Origin: Dasypus novemcinctus
Taxonomy: Eukaryota > Chordata > Mammalia > Cingulata > Dasypodidae
DNA length: 64,000 bases
Reading direction: 5' to 3'
Assembly: GCF_030445035.2 (NCBI RefSeq)
Contig: NC_080690.1
Location: 32,886,796-32,950,795, forward strand
The notes below the pieces were generated by a model that searched no databases, had not been told where the DNA came from, and saw only the letters and a program-made list of their open reading frames with translations. Positions 12,475 through 24,207 of the stretch are shown in pieces. A program made the position numbers and the translations under genes. Numbering within the stretch: position 1 is the first letter of the stretch; the number at the start of each line of letters is the position of its first letter.

Positions 12475-14740
12475 TGACAGGCTGGGGTTGCAGGGCCGAG
12501 TATGTGAGACCAGCTCCGGACGGCACCCTCGTAAGTGAGGGGCTGGGGGTGCCACCAACAGGGCTGGGAGCACTGCGGGGCGGGGGCAGTCTGAGGAGCT
12601 GGTGGACGGTAGCTGGGGAACAGGCCCAAGGGACAGCAGGACGCGTGGCTCAGGAGTGCAGGAGAGTCTGCAGGAGAAGGAGGGGAAGAGAGGGCGAGAG
12701 AGGAGAGCAAGAGCGCAAAGGAGAGGCGAAGGAGAGTAAAAGTGACAGCGAGTGTGTGAAGGAGACGGCCTAGAGAGCAGTATTAGAACAAGGAAGGAGG
12801 AGAAAGCTGCCCAAAGAGGAAGCGCGAAGGCGCAAGAGACTTGTCGGGTAAAAGCAGGAGGGGAAGGAGAACCAGAGAGGGCGAGAGGGAAGAGAAGGGA
12901 AGGGCGGGAGAGACCTGGCCAAGGCCGCGCTGGTGCTGAGAGGCCAGGGGCTGGACCTCCTGCTGCCCTCGCCTCCCTTCCCCCGCTCTCCCCCCACCCT
13001 CCCAGCCACACTGGCCATGCGGGAGCAGAGGCCAGGCTAGTGTCCGCTCCAGCTCCTCAGGAGGAACGCGGACGAGCAGCACAAGAGGACCGTGCTGGAT
13101 GTAAACAGGAAATTCTCGATTAAACAGTGGAGCAGGCCCAGGAGGGAAGTGGCCCCCACAGGAGACACGGCCCTGGCCTTCCCAAGGCAGGGGACTGGCC
13201 AGGATGACCCCTTGAAGGGCATGGACTGCACGGTTCTTCTCTGGGCTGACAGGACCCAGTGTGGAGGAAGGTGGTTCTCCTAGACTCTGCCTCAGTTTCC
13301 CCCATAAGGCTGCGTGGTGGTTAGTGGCCTGGGTTCACTGACAGGGCGGGTGGGGGCTCTAGAGCCGTTGCCCCCCTGGTGAAGTCACTGGGTGTCCCGG
13401 TGGGCCTTGGAGCGCTCCCCGCCCCGCCCCCAGCCTTTGTTCCAGGCGAGGGCAGCTGCGAGGGAGGGGGACGGGCAGGAGGCGGCCGAGTGTTTCCAGG
13501 GAAAATCTGACCCCTCCGTGGAACAGCCGGTCTCCATTTCGTCCTCCTCCATTTTCTGGCAGAGGAAGCCCAGCAGCTGGGAAAACCATGTTCTGCTCCC
13601 AGCTCCCACCCTGTAACATCCCTGGGCGCAGGGCGGCCTGCAGGCGGGCCAGGTGTGGGAGGGCGCGTGCCCGCGTGTGCGCGCGTGCACGAGTGTGGGC
13701 TGCAGGGATGGAGCGCGGTGGGGGAGCCGCGGGAGCGCGGAGGCGGGGCATGGTGCGCGCGCGCCGGGGAAGAGAACCGAGCCCCCGAGCCAACCCCTCG
13801 GAGCTGTCTGGTCTTCTGAAATGGGGGGGTGCCACCTGCCCTGCTTCCCCAATGGGCTGACGGGAGGGTGACAGAAAAGGCAAGGGGGGAAGCGGGATCA
13901 AACCCGCCAGCAGCCTGGATTCCCTTACGCCGTAGCCCTGAGCGGGACACTGCGTTTTCCACGTGAGCAGCCTGAGACTCCGAGATGTAAAATGACCCAC
14001 GGCTGCTAAGGGTCAGCCTGAGATCTGGACCCAGGCCTGACCGACCTCAGAATCCCCGACGAGGACCCGGGGTGCCTCCCCACCCCTGCGCGGTCCCGAG
14101 GCCCCTCCCCGGGCTAGCACGTTCCGCAGGTTGTCGCGGCCCAGGGAACCCCTGCAGGCCACCTGGCCCCACCCCCACCTTTCCTGTCGGTGCGCGAGCC
14201 CAGGGATCCCGGTGCGTGAGGCTGAGAGCGGGTCAGGGGCAGAGAGGGCTCCCAGCGCTGGCCCAGGGCGCGGGCCCCCAAGCACGGGGGCTTCCTGGAG
14301 GGGCTCTCAGCACAGACACACCTCCCCTTCCCTCTCTCCTGGGGCCCCAAGCGCTGAGGCTTCTGGACACTCCTCCCGCCCCACCCTGTTCCTGGACACA
14401 GAACCCACCCCCTGCAGGCTGGCCAAAGGGACCCACTGGGTCCTGTCTCTGCCCCCTGCCCCCTCCTCCCAGAGTCAACGCCAGAGCATTTGGGCTTATG
14501 ACCTAGGCCCCCAAGGCCTGCCCCTTGCTTGGTCAGACTGGAGACCACCACCCGCCACCACCAGGGGCAGAAAGAGGCAAGAGTCCGCCAGCCCCTCCAT
14601 AGCACCTCTTCCCAGAGGCCCTTTCGCTGCTCCCCCTTTGCCAAAGGTCTATTAATCCCCTCATCCTCCATACTGGTGTGCCCCACAAGTTGGAACTAAT
14701 GCGGGGTGCGGGTGTCATGAGAACAAGGAAGAACCTGCAT
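12475..14740. other. GC-rich unique intergenic DNA with a purine-rich tract and CpG-rich core
   Basis: 12,650-12,910 is strongly purine-rich on the plus strand (gag/aag runs). 13,600-13,770 is CpG-rich with alternating purine-pyrimidine runs (gcgcgtgcccgcgtgtgcgc). No exon or conserved protein segment is recognised. A MIR-like antisense fragment may lie at ~13,930-14,040. Confidence 0.5.
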
Positions 14741-14748
14741 TTATTCAT

Positions 14749-14870
14749 TCTGGCTCTGGAGTTAATAAGCTGAGCTGGAATCATGACTCTGCCATTTACT
14801 TGTGACCTTGAGCAAGTGGCACTACCTTTTGGAACCTCAATTTCCTCATTTTAAAAATAGGCATTTATTC
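14749..14870 (+). mobile_element. MIR SINE fragment
   Basis: 'gactctgccatttacttgtgaccttgagcaagt' style core followed by 'aacctcaatttcctcatttt', the MIR tRNA-derived core pattern in plus orientation. Confidence 0.7.
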
Positions 14871-15000
14871 ATTCATTTACATCTGCTCATTTATCCACCC
14901 ATCAACCCACCCACCCATCCATGGATATTTACTAAGTGCCAGGCCCTGTTCCAGGTCCCGGGGGTGTAAATGAGCTCATGAATAGTAAACTTATCATTCG
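14870..15000 (+). repeat. Short (CATT/CCAT)-rich run and ancient repeat fragment
   Basis: A degenerate cattc/ccatc simple-sequence tract (14,865-14,925) is followed by 'tactaagtgccaggccctgttcc', an old mammal-wide repeat motif. Confidence 0.45.
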
Positions 15001-15332
15001 TCTCCATTTCCCTGATTAACCATATTTCTGAATTTTAGAAATCTTGATTTCAAATGAGCACAGTGAGCATAAAAAGAGCTTAGGCCCAATACTGATATTC
15101 ACCCAGTGGCATGCAACCTCTCAACACTGGTTACCCATCCAAGCCTGTAGCAATGCACCAGTGCCATACCGAGGATATCAGAGGACTACTGGGGTCTGAC
15201 TCAGGCCATCAGGTGCCACCCAGCCACCATGAGCTGCGCAGGCCTGCCCTGCCTCCTTGCACAAACTTGGCACATCTGTCTACCTTTGTGAGGATCTGGT
15301 TGTAAAAGTGGGTGGTTTAAAAAACTCTTTAG

Positions 15333-15672
15333 AGGGAGTGGATGTGGCTCAAGCAGTCGGGTGCCTACCTCCCACATGGGAGGTCCCAGGTTCAATTCCC
15401 AGTGCCTACTAAAGAAGAGCAGATGCTACAATGAGCAGATGCTGCATCCTGTAGACACTGAAATGAGCAAACGCTGCAACCACCACAATGAGCAGATGCC
15501 GCAACCAGTAGGGAGTGGATATGGCTCAAGTGGCTGGGCACTTGCCTCCCACAAGGGAGGTCTCAGGTTTGGTTCCCGGTTCCTTCTAAAGAAGACGAGC
15601 AAACAACAAGCAGACAGACGAGGGGGTCATCCTAGAGGGGATGGGGAGAGAGAATTAAAAAAAAAAAACTTG
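15333..15672 (+). mobile_element. DAS-SINE, dimeric (two tRNA-like heads)
   Basis: Two tRNA-Ala-like heads in tandem. The first begins at 15,333 ('gggagtggatgtggctcaag') and the second at 15,511 ('gggagtggatatggctcaag'). Each is followed by 'cctcccacan gggaggt' and a 'ggttcaattcccagtg'-type B-box region, then a gagcagatgc-rich linker. It ends in an A-run (~15,657-15,668). This is the xenarthran DAS-SINE family to my knowledge. Confidence 0.85.
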
Positions 15673-16826
15673 AGAAAGATTATTTTTGAAGTTTCTAATA
15701 TTTAGGCTCCTGTGGAAAAAAAAAAAAAAAATCTTCTATCATGCAAGTCCAGAAGCTGTCTCTCCTGTGGCGTGGAGCTGAGGGTCTCCTGGGCTGGGGG
15801 CAGTCTAGGGAGGCCTCCAGGAGAAGAAGGGCTTTGCCTGTCCAGGGGTGACTCATGCAGGAATGATGTCCAAGGCAGGGAGGGGAGTAGATGATGGACA
15901 GGGCTGGGGAGAGATGTCAGACATCAGCACAGAGGCCTGTGGCCCTCCCAAAGCCAGCTGCACACAGCCATGCTGGCCACCACAAGAAGCGTGGGAGGGT
16001 AGGACACAGCCAGAGGGAGACGGGGGGCATAGACGCTGGGCCTGCCGGGAAGGTGGTGGGGCGGAGGGGCGCCCCAGCCTCCGCGGCTCAGGCCAGAACC
16101 TGCCCTGAACCTGCTGCCCTCCCTGGCTCACCTTAGTCCATCGGAGGCACCGCGTGGCCATCTGGTACCCAGTTCTGAGCTCTGCTGGGCCTCAGACACT
16201 GCACCTGCCCTGAGGGCTCATTCTTGGTGGGGACACTTGATGCTCCCTAGGGCAGATGCTGTCCCTATCCTGTCCAGATCCCCAGGCTGGTGCCCCCCTC
16301 CCTCTGCTCCTGCGACTGTGGGCTGCTCCCAGCTCACACCTGACCCCTCTCCAAGGACTGGCCTTGGCTGGTGGGAGCCACCCAACCTGGAGGTGGCTGG
16401 GAGCTTCCGAGCAATGACGGTCAGATGTCGGGGTACAACCTCCTAGGCCCCAGGCCTCTGCGTGCAACAACTTCTGGGGCAAAATTCATCCTCTAGCGCG
16501 CCCCGAGGGGCCAGGCTGAGGCGAGATGTCTCCTGAAACCACGTCTTTGCTCAGCTTCTTCCCCCGCCCTGTTCTGCTCTCCTCACTTTCTTACAGGTTT
16601 CTTGAGACTCTCAATAAACCACATGAGTAAGAATTCCCACTCATGCTCTGCTGCTAGGGAGTTGACCTAAGACACCCACAGAAGTCACCTGGTGGCCTCT
16701 TCTGCCCAATGACCTCAGGGTTGGATGCGGGGTGGGCTCAGTCTTGGGGGTCACAGGAAAGTCTCCCAGAAGAGGTGACATTTGAATTGGGGCCTTGAAG
16801 GTTGAGTGAAAAAATGTTGCCCCCAA
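15673..16826. other. Unique non-coding DNA
   Basis: Apart from an A-run at ~15,715-15,732 I see no repeat I can name and no exon. Short ORFs lack protein-like features. Confidence 0.5.
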
Positions 16827-16911
16827 GGAGAGCGGATGTAGCTCAGTGGTTGAGCGACTGTTTCCCATGTATAGTGTCCCAGGTTCCACACCCCGTACCT
16901 TTAAAAAAAAA
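16827..16911 (+). mobile_element. Short tRNA-Ala-like SINE
   Basis: The head 'gcggatgtagctcagtggtt' matches the tRNA-Ala A-box region and 'aggttccacaccccg' the B-box region. It ends in an A9 run. Imperfect flanking repeats (gttgcccc at ~16,816 and gttgtccc at 16,912) fit a retroposed insertion. It is the closest tRNA match among the SINEs here. Confidence 0.75.
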
Positions 16912-17980
16912 GTTGTCCCTGCACAGTGTCTGCTACCTTTCATAAATCTCCCCTGATTTGATTTCTGAGTGAGTATGAGGGAAAGGACATATCAGGCAAA
17001 GGAGCAAAGGCCCTGAGGCAGGAAAAGGCAGGCCCTTTCAAGAAGAGAGTGGACATGTGGCTGGAGGAGATGAGACTAGGGAGGCAGTTGGGCCAGAGCG
17101 CGGGGCGCTGCCATGACGCTGTGAGTGGGGGACGGCAAGGCCACGTCACTCGTCACCGCTGCTCTGTCTGGCACATGGCGTCATGATTGACAGACTGTCG
17201 CTCTCTTTCTTGCCGAGCCCAGAGAAAGCCTCTGAATCCTCCACCCTGCGCCCCAGCAGACTCCATTGATTTACTGGAGTCAGTTGTGAAATGACACCCA
17301 GTTACTGTCCCTGCTGTGGCCAGGCCCAGGTCAGGCCGTGACGTGAGGCCGGAGTCCAGTAGGGGCCTCCCTGGGGAAGCAGCTTTGTGGCCCATAAATA
17401 GGTTAGGCGGTCAGGAAACGGGACATCCTGAAACACAATGAGGCCTGGTGTGCAGGGGTTTCCTCCAGGCGGAGGGCCGGGCCGAGGAGCCGTCTTGGGA
17501 CAAAAGCCTTACTGAAGCAAGATTCCCTGACCGCTGACCTCGGACACCCAGCTCTTCCCAGAGTCCTCAGGGAGAGCCCCGCCCGGCCCAGTCGGAGCAG
17601 CTCAGGTCAGGCGGGCTGGGCCAGGCTGCGGAACCCTGAGGGGAGGGCGGTTCTGAGCTCGGCTCCCAGACCCGCCCCGCTGAACCCTGCCCCTGGGAGG
17701 GGGGACGACGCTGGGCAGCCAGGCCAGGCAAGAGGGTGTCTGTGCACGTCAGGATCTGCGGGCACTTCAGCCAGGTGCGTGGGCACCAGGAGCCTGCCCC
17801 CCCACGCCATCTGCCTCAGTGGGCCTGTCCCTGGCCGTGGGCTCCCCAGAGCAAACACCAGGCGACCTGACCTGGACCCCAACCCCGGAGGGATAGTGTG
17901 GTCCCTCGTCAGAGAACCAGGCAGTCCACAGTGTGTGTATGTATGCGGGGGACCGGGTGCTCCGAAAAGATAGGACAATG
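16912..17980. other. Unique non-coding DNA
   Basis: No gene or nameable repeat recognised. Moderately GC-rich, with no splice-consistent exon. Confidence 0.5.
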
Positions 17981-17984
17981 TCAA

Positions 17985-18110
17985 GGGCGTAGGGTTCCAG
18001 GCCGTCTTTATTGTCTTCCTGTGCTTTTCTGTACTTTTTTCTACAATGAACTTGGTCATCATTTTTTTTTAAAAAAGCAAGCCAAATCCTACAGTACCTG
18101 CTTTCTTTCA
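17985..18110 (+). mobile_element. Ancient L1 3'-end fragment (plus)
   Basis: 'cttcctgtgcttttctgtac ... tctacaatgaacttggtcatcattttttttt' resembles the 3' end of old mammalian L1 elements. Sub-family not assigned. Confidence 0.45.
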
Positions 18111-18384
18111 GGTACAATGTTTACAGAGAATTTTTAAACCCTTGGAGAAATGGTGATAACGCTGAGAGGAAGACAAGATACCATATCGCAAACATTATAT
18201 GTAAAGGACGAGATGCTGGGGCAGGAAGCGCCGTGGCTTTGAATGGGGGCACAGTCAGGCTGTCTACAGTACACGAGCATCCCCATACCCTGGTGCACCC
18301 TGGGGATCACGAGTCTCCAACTTTTTTGGTAAGCCAATGGGGAAAAAAATCTCATTGTAATTTGTATATCTCTGATCATTGAAT

Positions 18385-18545
18385 CTCTTTTTTTTTTCTT
18401 CCAACATTTTATTATGAAAAATTTCACACATATAGAAAAGTGGACAGAATTGTATTAATATAATGAACACCCGTATATCCACCATATAGATTCTGCAATT
18501 TTAACATTTTACTATACTTGCTTTAGCACATACCGATCCATCCAT
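18385..18545 (-). mobile_element. Ancient L1 3'-end fragment (antisense)
   Basis: 'acattttattatgaaaaatttcacacatat' through 'ctgcaattttaacattttac' is an antisense 3' end of an old L1M-type element. Confidence 0.6.
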
Positions 18546-18559
18546 CAATCCTTTCTTTT

Positions 18560-19420
18560 TAAATAAAATTTTTTTATCAAGGTAAAATTCACATAACATA
18601 CAAAAGAGCCATTTTTAAGTGAATACTTCAGGGGCATTGAGTATATTCACTATCTTGTACAAGCATTGACTCTATCTAGTTCCAAAACATTTTCATCACT
18701 CCAGAAGGAATCCCTGTACCCATTAAGCATTCAATCCCTAGAGCCTTTCCTCCCAGCCTCTGGTAAACCACCAGCCTGCTTTCTGTTCCTTTTTACCCTT
18801 CTGGGTATTTCGTATAAATGGGCTCCTATAATGTGACCTTTCGTGTCTGGCTTCTTTGGTGTAGCACAATATTTTCAAGTTTCATCCACTTTTTAGCATG
18901 CATCAGGACTCCATTCCTTCTTATGACTGACTAATATCCCATTGGACAGACAGACCACAATTTGTTTCTCCATTCATCAGTGGACGGGCATTCAGGTTGT
19001 TTCTGCTTTTTGGTTATTGTGAATCGTGCTGCTCGAAACAGGTGTGCACAGGTACTTGAATCCCTGTTTTTAATTCTTTGGGGTAATATACTAGGAGTGG
19101 AATTGCTGGATCATATGATAATTCCAAGTTTAACTTTTGAGGAACTGCCAAGCTGTTTTTCAGAGCAGCTGAACCATTTTCCATTCCCATCAGCAATGTA
19201 CAAGAGGTCCAGTTTGTCAATACCTTTGACAGCACTTTTTAAAAAAATTAGTATAGCCATCTTAAAGGAGATGAAGTGGTATCTCATTGTGGTTTTGGTT
19301 TGCATTTCCCTCATGAATTATGATGTTGAGTACCTTTTTGTGTACTAATTGGCCATTTGTATATATTCTTTGGAGAAATGTCTAATCAAGTCCTTTTAAT
19401 CCTTATTTTTGGTGTACTTC
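18560..19420 (-). mobile_element. Ancient L1M fragment, 3' end and ORF2 C-terminus (antisense)
   Basis: On the minus strand, decayed ORF2 C-terminal peptides are readable, such as MREMQTKTTMRYH and [14 protein letters not shown]. These correspond to the same segment of the young L1 at 2,950-3,190. Many stops and frameshifts mark it as old. Confidence 0.8.
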
Positions 19421-19499
19421 AAAAGAAGCTGCAGACAGTACCCTTCACCTCTAACATTTCAGCAGGCATGTCATTAACTGGAGTTCAATATTTATTTAC

Positions 19500-19554
19500 A
19501 GTTTTTTTTTTTACCCTGAGGTAAAATTTATATATGGTGAATTGCAAAAATCCT
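19500..19554 (-). mobile_element. Ancient L1M, 3' end, first piece
   Basis: 'taccctgaggtaaaatttat' is the L1M 3' end (antisense). It is interrupted by the SINE that follows and resumes at 20,061. Confidence 0.6.
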
Positions 19555-20060
19555 GGGAAGCAGATATGGTTCAATGGATAGAGCTTCCACCTACCATATA
19601 GGAGGTACAGGGTTCAATACCCAGGGCCTCCAGGCCCATGTGTGAGCTGCCCATGTGGAGTGCTGTCCATGTGGAGTGCTGCCATGCAAGGAGTGTCGCC
19701 ACACACAGGGGTAACTCCTGCACAACGAGCGGCCCCTGTGCAAGGAGTGCAGCCCACGCAGGAGAGCAGGCCACCCAGGAGTGGTACTCCCCCACACGGA
19801 GAGCTGATACAGCAAGATGATGCAACAAAAAAGAGACACAGAGAAGAGACAATATAGATGCAGTGAACTAGGGAGCTGAGGTGGAACAAGAGAATGATCA
19901 CCTCTCTCCCACTCTGGAAGGTCCCTAGATGGGTTCCTGGAGCTGCCTAATGAGAATACAACAGACACAGAAGAACACACAGCAAATGGACACAGAGATC
20001 AGACAATGGAGTGGGAGGAGGGGGGAGAAATAATAAAAAAAAAGAAAAGGAAAAAAAACA
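19555..20060 (+). mobile_element. DAS-SINE, long form, inserted in an ancient L1
   Basis: Head 'gggaagcagatatggttcaa' and B-box region 'gggttcaatacccagggcct', followed by a ~400 bp body and a mixed A-rich tail (~20,031-20,058). The L1M sequence on either side (gtgaattgcaaaaatc / cttaagtgtaccatctgatt) is continuous once the SINE is removed, so the SINE is the younger insertion. Confidence 0.85.
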
Positions 20061-20660
20061 CCTTAAGTGTACCATCTGATTAGTTTTCACAAATGCATGC
20101 ACATCTGTAACCCCAATACACATCGGTATTGAATAGAGAAACTGACCATCGTTCCAGAAAGTTCCCTCCTGCCCCTACCTAGTCAATTCATGCCCCTAAT
20201 CTCCAGAGCCAATCATCATTCTTATTTTTTTCATTAGAGATTTATTTTGCCTATTCCAGAACTTCATGTAAATGAGATCATACAGTTGGGACCTTGTCTG
20301 GCTTCTTTTATTCAACATTTTGTCTGTGAGATTTATCCAAATAATTGCACCTGATTGCAATAGTTCACTACTTTTTATTGTTGAGTAGTATTCCATTTAT
20401 GGACATACCACGAATTGATGTATCAATAAATTATCTTATTGATGAATACCTGGACTGTTTTTCACTTGTTATGAATAAAGCTGCTATGTTCATATGCAAG
20501 TCTTTTGTGAAGCCATGCTCTCATTTCTAGATACCTAGGAGTGCAACTGAACCAGCCTCTTTTCATGTTCGTTTGACACTTGAATTTCTTTTGCTTATTT
20601 TCTAGGGTTTTTCTTGTTTTGTAGAAGCTCTTTGTATATTTGTGTATATACACAATATAG
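20061..20660 (-). mobile_element. Ancient L1M, second piece (antisense)
   Basis: Continues the L1M interrupted by the SINE at 19,555-20,060. The antisense frame shows a decayed MEYYSTIKSSELLQ, the old-L1 counterpart of the [10 protein letters not shown] segment near 3,330 in the young L1. Confidence 0.8.
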
Positions 20661-20784
20661 GGCTGCAAAAAATTTAAGGCATAGTCTAAGCCCTCAAGTT
20701 GCTCATAATTTAGCAAGGTAGACAGATACGGATGTCACTGGGAAATGATGTGGTAGCTGCTGTGCATCATTCAATCCTTTGTTT

Positions 20785-21390
20785 ATTTAAACTGTAAATC
20801 AGGTCATGTCACTTCTCTGCTCAAAATCCTCTCCTGGCGCTCACATCACTCAGGTAGAAGCCAACAAAGCCCTGCATGATCTTATATAATCTGGCCCCTT
20901 CCAGGCTCTCTAACCTCACCTGTTACCACTCTCTCCCCATTCAATCTGCTCCAGCTGTAGTGGCTTCTTGCTAGTCCTTAAACTCACCAGACACGATCCC
21001 TGTCTCAGAGTCTTTGCCCTTGAGGTTCCCTCTTCCTGGAACATTCTCCCTCATATAGCCACATGATTTACTTTCTAATCACCTTCAGGGCTTTGCTCAA
21101 ATGTTACCTTCTCAGAAAGACTTGCCTGGTCACATTATTTCAAAGTGAACCCTTCCCTCCAGCTCTCCCTAGCCTCTCCCCTGCTTGAGTTTTCTCTACA
21201 GCACTTACTTTCAGATATACCACGTGCGGTTTACTTATTTATTGATTTATTGTCTGTTTCTCTCCTTGGAATGTAAACTCTGTGAAGATGGATTTTCAGT
21301 CTACGTTATTCTCTGCCATGTTCCTAATGCACAAGACAGTGGCAGGCACACAGAAGATGCTGTTGACAGAATAAATGAGCATATTGAACA
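20785..21390 (+). mobile_element. LINE2 (L2) 3' end
   Basis: Ordered L2 motifs: 'gtcatgtcacttctctgctc', 'tctggccccttccaggctct', 'ttgctcaaatgttaccttct', 'ttggaatgtaaactctgtga', 'agacagtggcaggcacacag', and a terminal 'gaataaatgagc'. Plus orientation, about 600 bp. Confidence 0.85.
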
Positions 21391-21784
21391 CGAAGCTCTG
21401 CCTTAAATAGGATATAACCATGCCCTAGGCGCATAGAGGAGGGAATGTGCCATTCTGTTTGGGGTCTTGTCCAGGCAGGTGTCACAAAGAGGGGATATCT
21501 CTGTGGGCCAGACAAGAAGAGCAAACCAAGGCCCAGAGCGAAACTGGGAAAGGGCGAGGAGCAGGTGGCGGTGTGTGGGGAAGGTTGAAGAGAAGAGGGA
21601 AGGTGTGGTGCAGCCATCTCCCACTTGCGCAGCTGTGTCCTCCATCATGGGACTGGACCTCTCCCACTGGGAGACCTCGTTTGACGATCCTCTCCAAAAC
21701 GTGGGGGCAAGGCAAACTCCATGATTATTCTCAATGACCACATCTGTCAAGGAGCCTTGGTGCAGCCAGCATTCCATACTCTAT

Positions 21785-22260
21785 TAGTTGCAAGTAACAG
21801 AAACCCAACTCAAACTGGCTTAAGCTAAAAAGAACACTTATTGGCGCCAGTATCAGGACAATCCCAGGGAGACCTCACTTCAGTCATGACCGCACCCTGG
21901 ACTTCAACAGCGTCATCAGGAATCAGTCTCCACCTCTCTAATGGCCTTCCCCTGTGGTGGCTCTCAGCAGCTCCAGACCCACAACAGGCACGAATCCATC
22001 AGAAAAAGAGCCCCACCTCCCCCAGGAGCAAAATCTTGAGATTACCTTTGATGGGGCCCATTTGGATCATGTGGCCGTCTCTGAGCCAATCACACCCGCC
22101 AGCAGAATGGCACCCGCTGATTGGCCAGGCCTGGGTCATGTGCTGAGCCATATCTGAGGGGTGGGGCCAGCCCCATCCCAACAGAGGGGACTGAGGATAG
22201 GCTGCTGGCTATAATTGCCCCACGGAAAATCTGGGTACTGTAATAAGGAGGAATGAATTC
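21785..22260 (+). mobile_element. Unnamed eutherian interspersed repeat, copy 1 of 3
   Basis: 'acccaactcaaactggctta' through 'agccaatcacacccg' and 'gattggccaggcctgggtca', to 'ggaaaatctgggtactgtaa'. The same ordered motifs recur at ~31,270-31,640 and ~34,535-34,930. I know this as a widespread mammalian repeat but cannot name it safely. Confidence 0.7.
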
Positions 22261-22529
22261 TGGAAAGGCATAAACCATGGCTGCCCGTGGAGGCCCTGGA
22301 CCTGTGGCTGAGGTGGGAGGAGCTGCTGGAAAAAGCAGATTTCCCTGCTCCAGCTGTGACCACGGAGGGTGGCAGAGGGGGGCCAAGCCTTGGGTGAGAG
22401 GTCTCATGAGGGGCAGAACCGGGTGAAGGAACAGCAGCCCTAGAAGGGTGCATTAGCGGATGAAGGCATTTGGTGACGTGCTGGGGCGGGTGCAGAGGTG
22501 CGAAGGGCTCCACACAGGTTGGTGGGAGC

Positions 22530-22830
22530 GTGGATTGGGGCAACTTTATAAGGGTGATTTGGGGATTCTAAAACTCACAGGTCTATTGATCTAGGTCTTT
22601 CACTTCTAGGAATGTATCCCACAGTTGTGCACACTTTCCAGGTAATACCAGGTAATTTCCTAGGAAATAGCTTATTGCCCAAATATATGACAATTTTCTC
22701 TCTCCCAATGAGAAGATTAAAAACAAAACAGTGTTTTTTGGGTGAGCTTACTTCTATAAACTTTTACGGATGTAGGTTAAATAGTCAAATTACTTAAAAT
22801 ATTTAATGAGTTAATCTAGTTACATATCTA
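22530..22830 (+). mobile_element. Ancient L1-like fragment (plus)
   Basis: 'ctttcacttctaggaatgta tcccacag' matches the conserved 'cccagcaattccacttctagg' block at the ORF2 end of old L1s. The rest is too decayed to classify. Confidence 0.5.
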
Positions 22831-22831
22831 C

Positions 22832-22925
22832 TTTTTTAAAACGGAGGTCCTTCAGAAGCAACCCAGGACCTCGTACATGGAAAGCAGGCACTCAAACACT
22901 TGAGCTACATTCGCTCATCTACCCA
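22832..22925 (-). mobile_element. Short tRNA-like SINE (antisense)
   Basis: Antisense head 'cacttgagctacattcgctc', with a complement of the cccangttc box ('aacccaggacctcg'). A T-run at its left side represents the A-tail. Confidence 0.65.
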
Positions 22926-22999
22926 TATAGACATTTAAAAATACACCTTAAATAAAATAATACATTGTTTTTTTTCAATGAAGAGTAAACTAATTAATT

Positions 23000-23480
23000 T
23001 TTTCCACTTTTTTTAATTTTTTAAAAGATACTTTGATTACATCAATGTTACAGAGAATATTTAGGGGATTCCCATATACCCCAGTCCCCACACCTCCCAC
23101 ATTTTCCCACATTAGCAACATCTTTCATCGTGTGGTACATTCATTACAACTGATAAACACATCTTGGAGCATTGCCACTAAGCATGGATTATAGTTTATA
23201 TTGTAGTTCACACTCTCTACCATTCAACTCTGTAGGTTATGGCCGGATATGTAATGGCCTGTGTCTGTCATTGTAATGTCATTCAGATGATTCCCAAGTC
23301 CCGAAAATGCCCCCCTCTTACACCTGTTTTTCCCTCTCCCTAACCCCAGAACATCCATGGGTCATTGCCTCCACATCAATGGTATTTCTTCCATTGCTAG
23401 ATTCACAAGTAGTCTATAGTAGAATACAATACATTACTTTAGAAATCCAACTTCGTCTCGTTCTTATATTCCATTAAATT
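23000..23480 (-). mobile_element. Xenarthran-type L1 3' end (antisense), older copy
   Basis: Its reverse complement aligns by eye with the 3' ends at 5,360-6,028 and 11,800-12,360. Shared features are the 'ttcgggacttggga' block, the 'ctacaatataaactataatccatgc' stretch, and the 'atatgggaa...' tail next to an A-rich end. More diverged than the other two copies. Confidence 0.75.
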
Positions 23481-23800
23481 ATTATATTCTACTTTTTACA
23501 CTACTTTCTGATGTCCACATCACTGTCACTTTTCCTATAACCACTCTCAGAGCATCTCTCTCAGCTTTCCAGTATAGCTGCCATCTTTTTGCAATGGGTA
23601 CATAAGATACTATCACTAGAAATTTAACCCAAGTTACAATTATGTATTTGCAGAACAGTAGGTTCTGCAAGTATATTTCATCTTTTCATCTACATGCAGA
23701 AAAACACACAAATATTTGATGAGTGTCCACAAATCAAACCTGACCACATAACACCACCCAGATCAAGAAACAGAACACACACACAAGAAAAAAAAAAGAA
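23481..23800. other. AT-rich sequence, possibly more of the neighbouring L1
   Basis: No clear family. 23,770-23,815 is an A-rich simple tract next to the SINE insertion site. Confidence 0.3.
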
Positions 23801-23821
23801 AAGAAAAAGAAACAGAACATG

Positions 23822-24190
23822 GGAAGCGGATTGTGGCTCAAGCATTTGGGAGCCCATCTATCACATGTGAGGTCCTGGGTTCGGTTTCTGGTGCCTCCTA
23901 AAGAAGACAAGAAAGACAGCCAGCTGGAGCAGCAAGCTGACACAACAAGCTGATGCAACAAAGAACAACCATGAGAAAACACAATGAGAGACACAACAAG
24001 CAGGAGCGGAGGTGGCTCCAACCATTGGGTGCCTCCCTCCTACCCGGGTTCAGTTCCCTGTGTCTCCTAAAAAGAAGGTGAGCACACAATGAGCAGACAC
24101 AGAGAGTAGACAGTGAGCGCAAACAACGAAGGGGGAGCAAGAAATAAATAAATTAAATAAATATTAAAAAAAAAACTTTACCATTAAAAA
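23822..24190 (+). mobile_element. DAS-SINE, dimeric, with perfect 17-bp target-site duplication
   Basis: The first head begins at ~23,822 ('ggaagcggattgtggctcaa') and the second at ~24,004 ('gcaggagcggaggtggctcc', diverged). The A-rich tail ends at 24,190. The 17-bp repeat aaaagaaacagaacatg lies at 23,805-23,821 and again at 24,191-24,207, which defines the insertion exactly. Confidence 0.9.
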
Positions 24191-24207
24191 AAAAGAAACA
24201 GAACATG

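Noticed and set aside
12403-13018. Overlapping 82-202 codon frames near the (GT)n repeat
   Set aside because: They arise from the dinucleotide repeat (Thr-His or Cys-Val runs) and from purine-rich sequence.
16827-16911. Possible functional tRNA-Ala gene
   Set aside because: The A- and B-box regions resemble tRNA-Ala, but the 3' side is diverged, there is no clean acceptor stem pairing, and it ends in an A-run with imperfect flanking repeats. It is a SINE.
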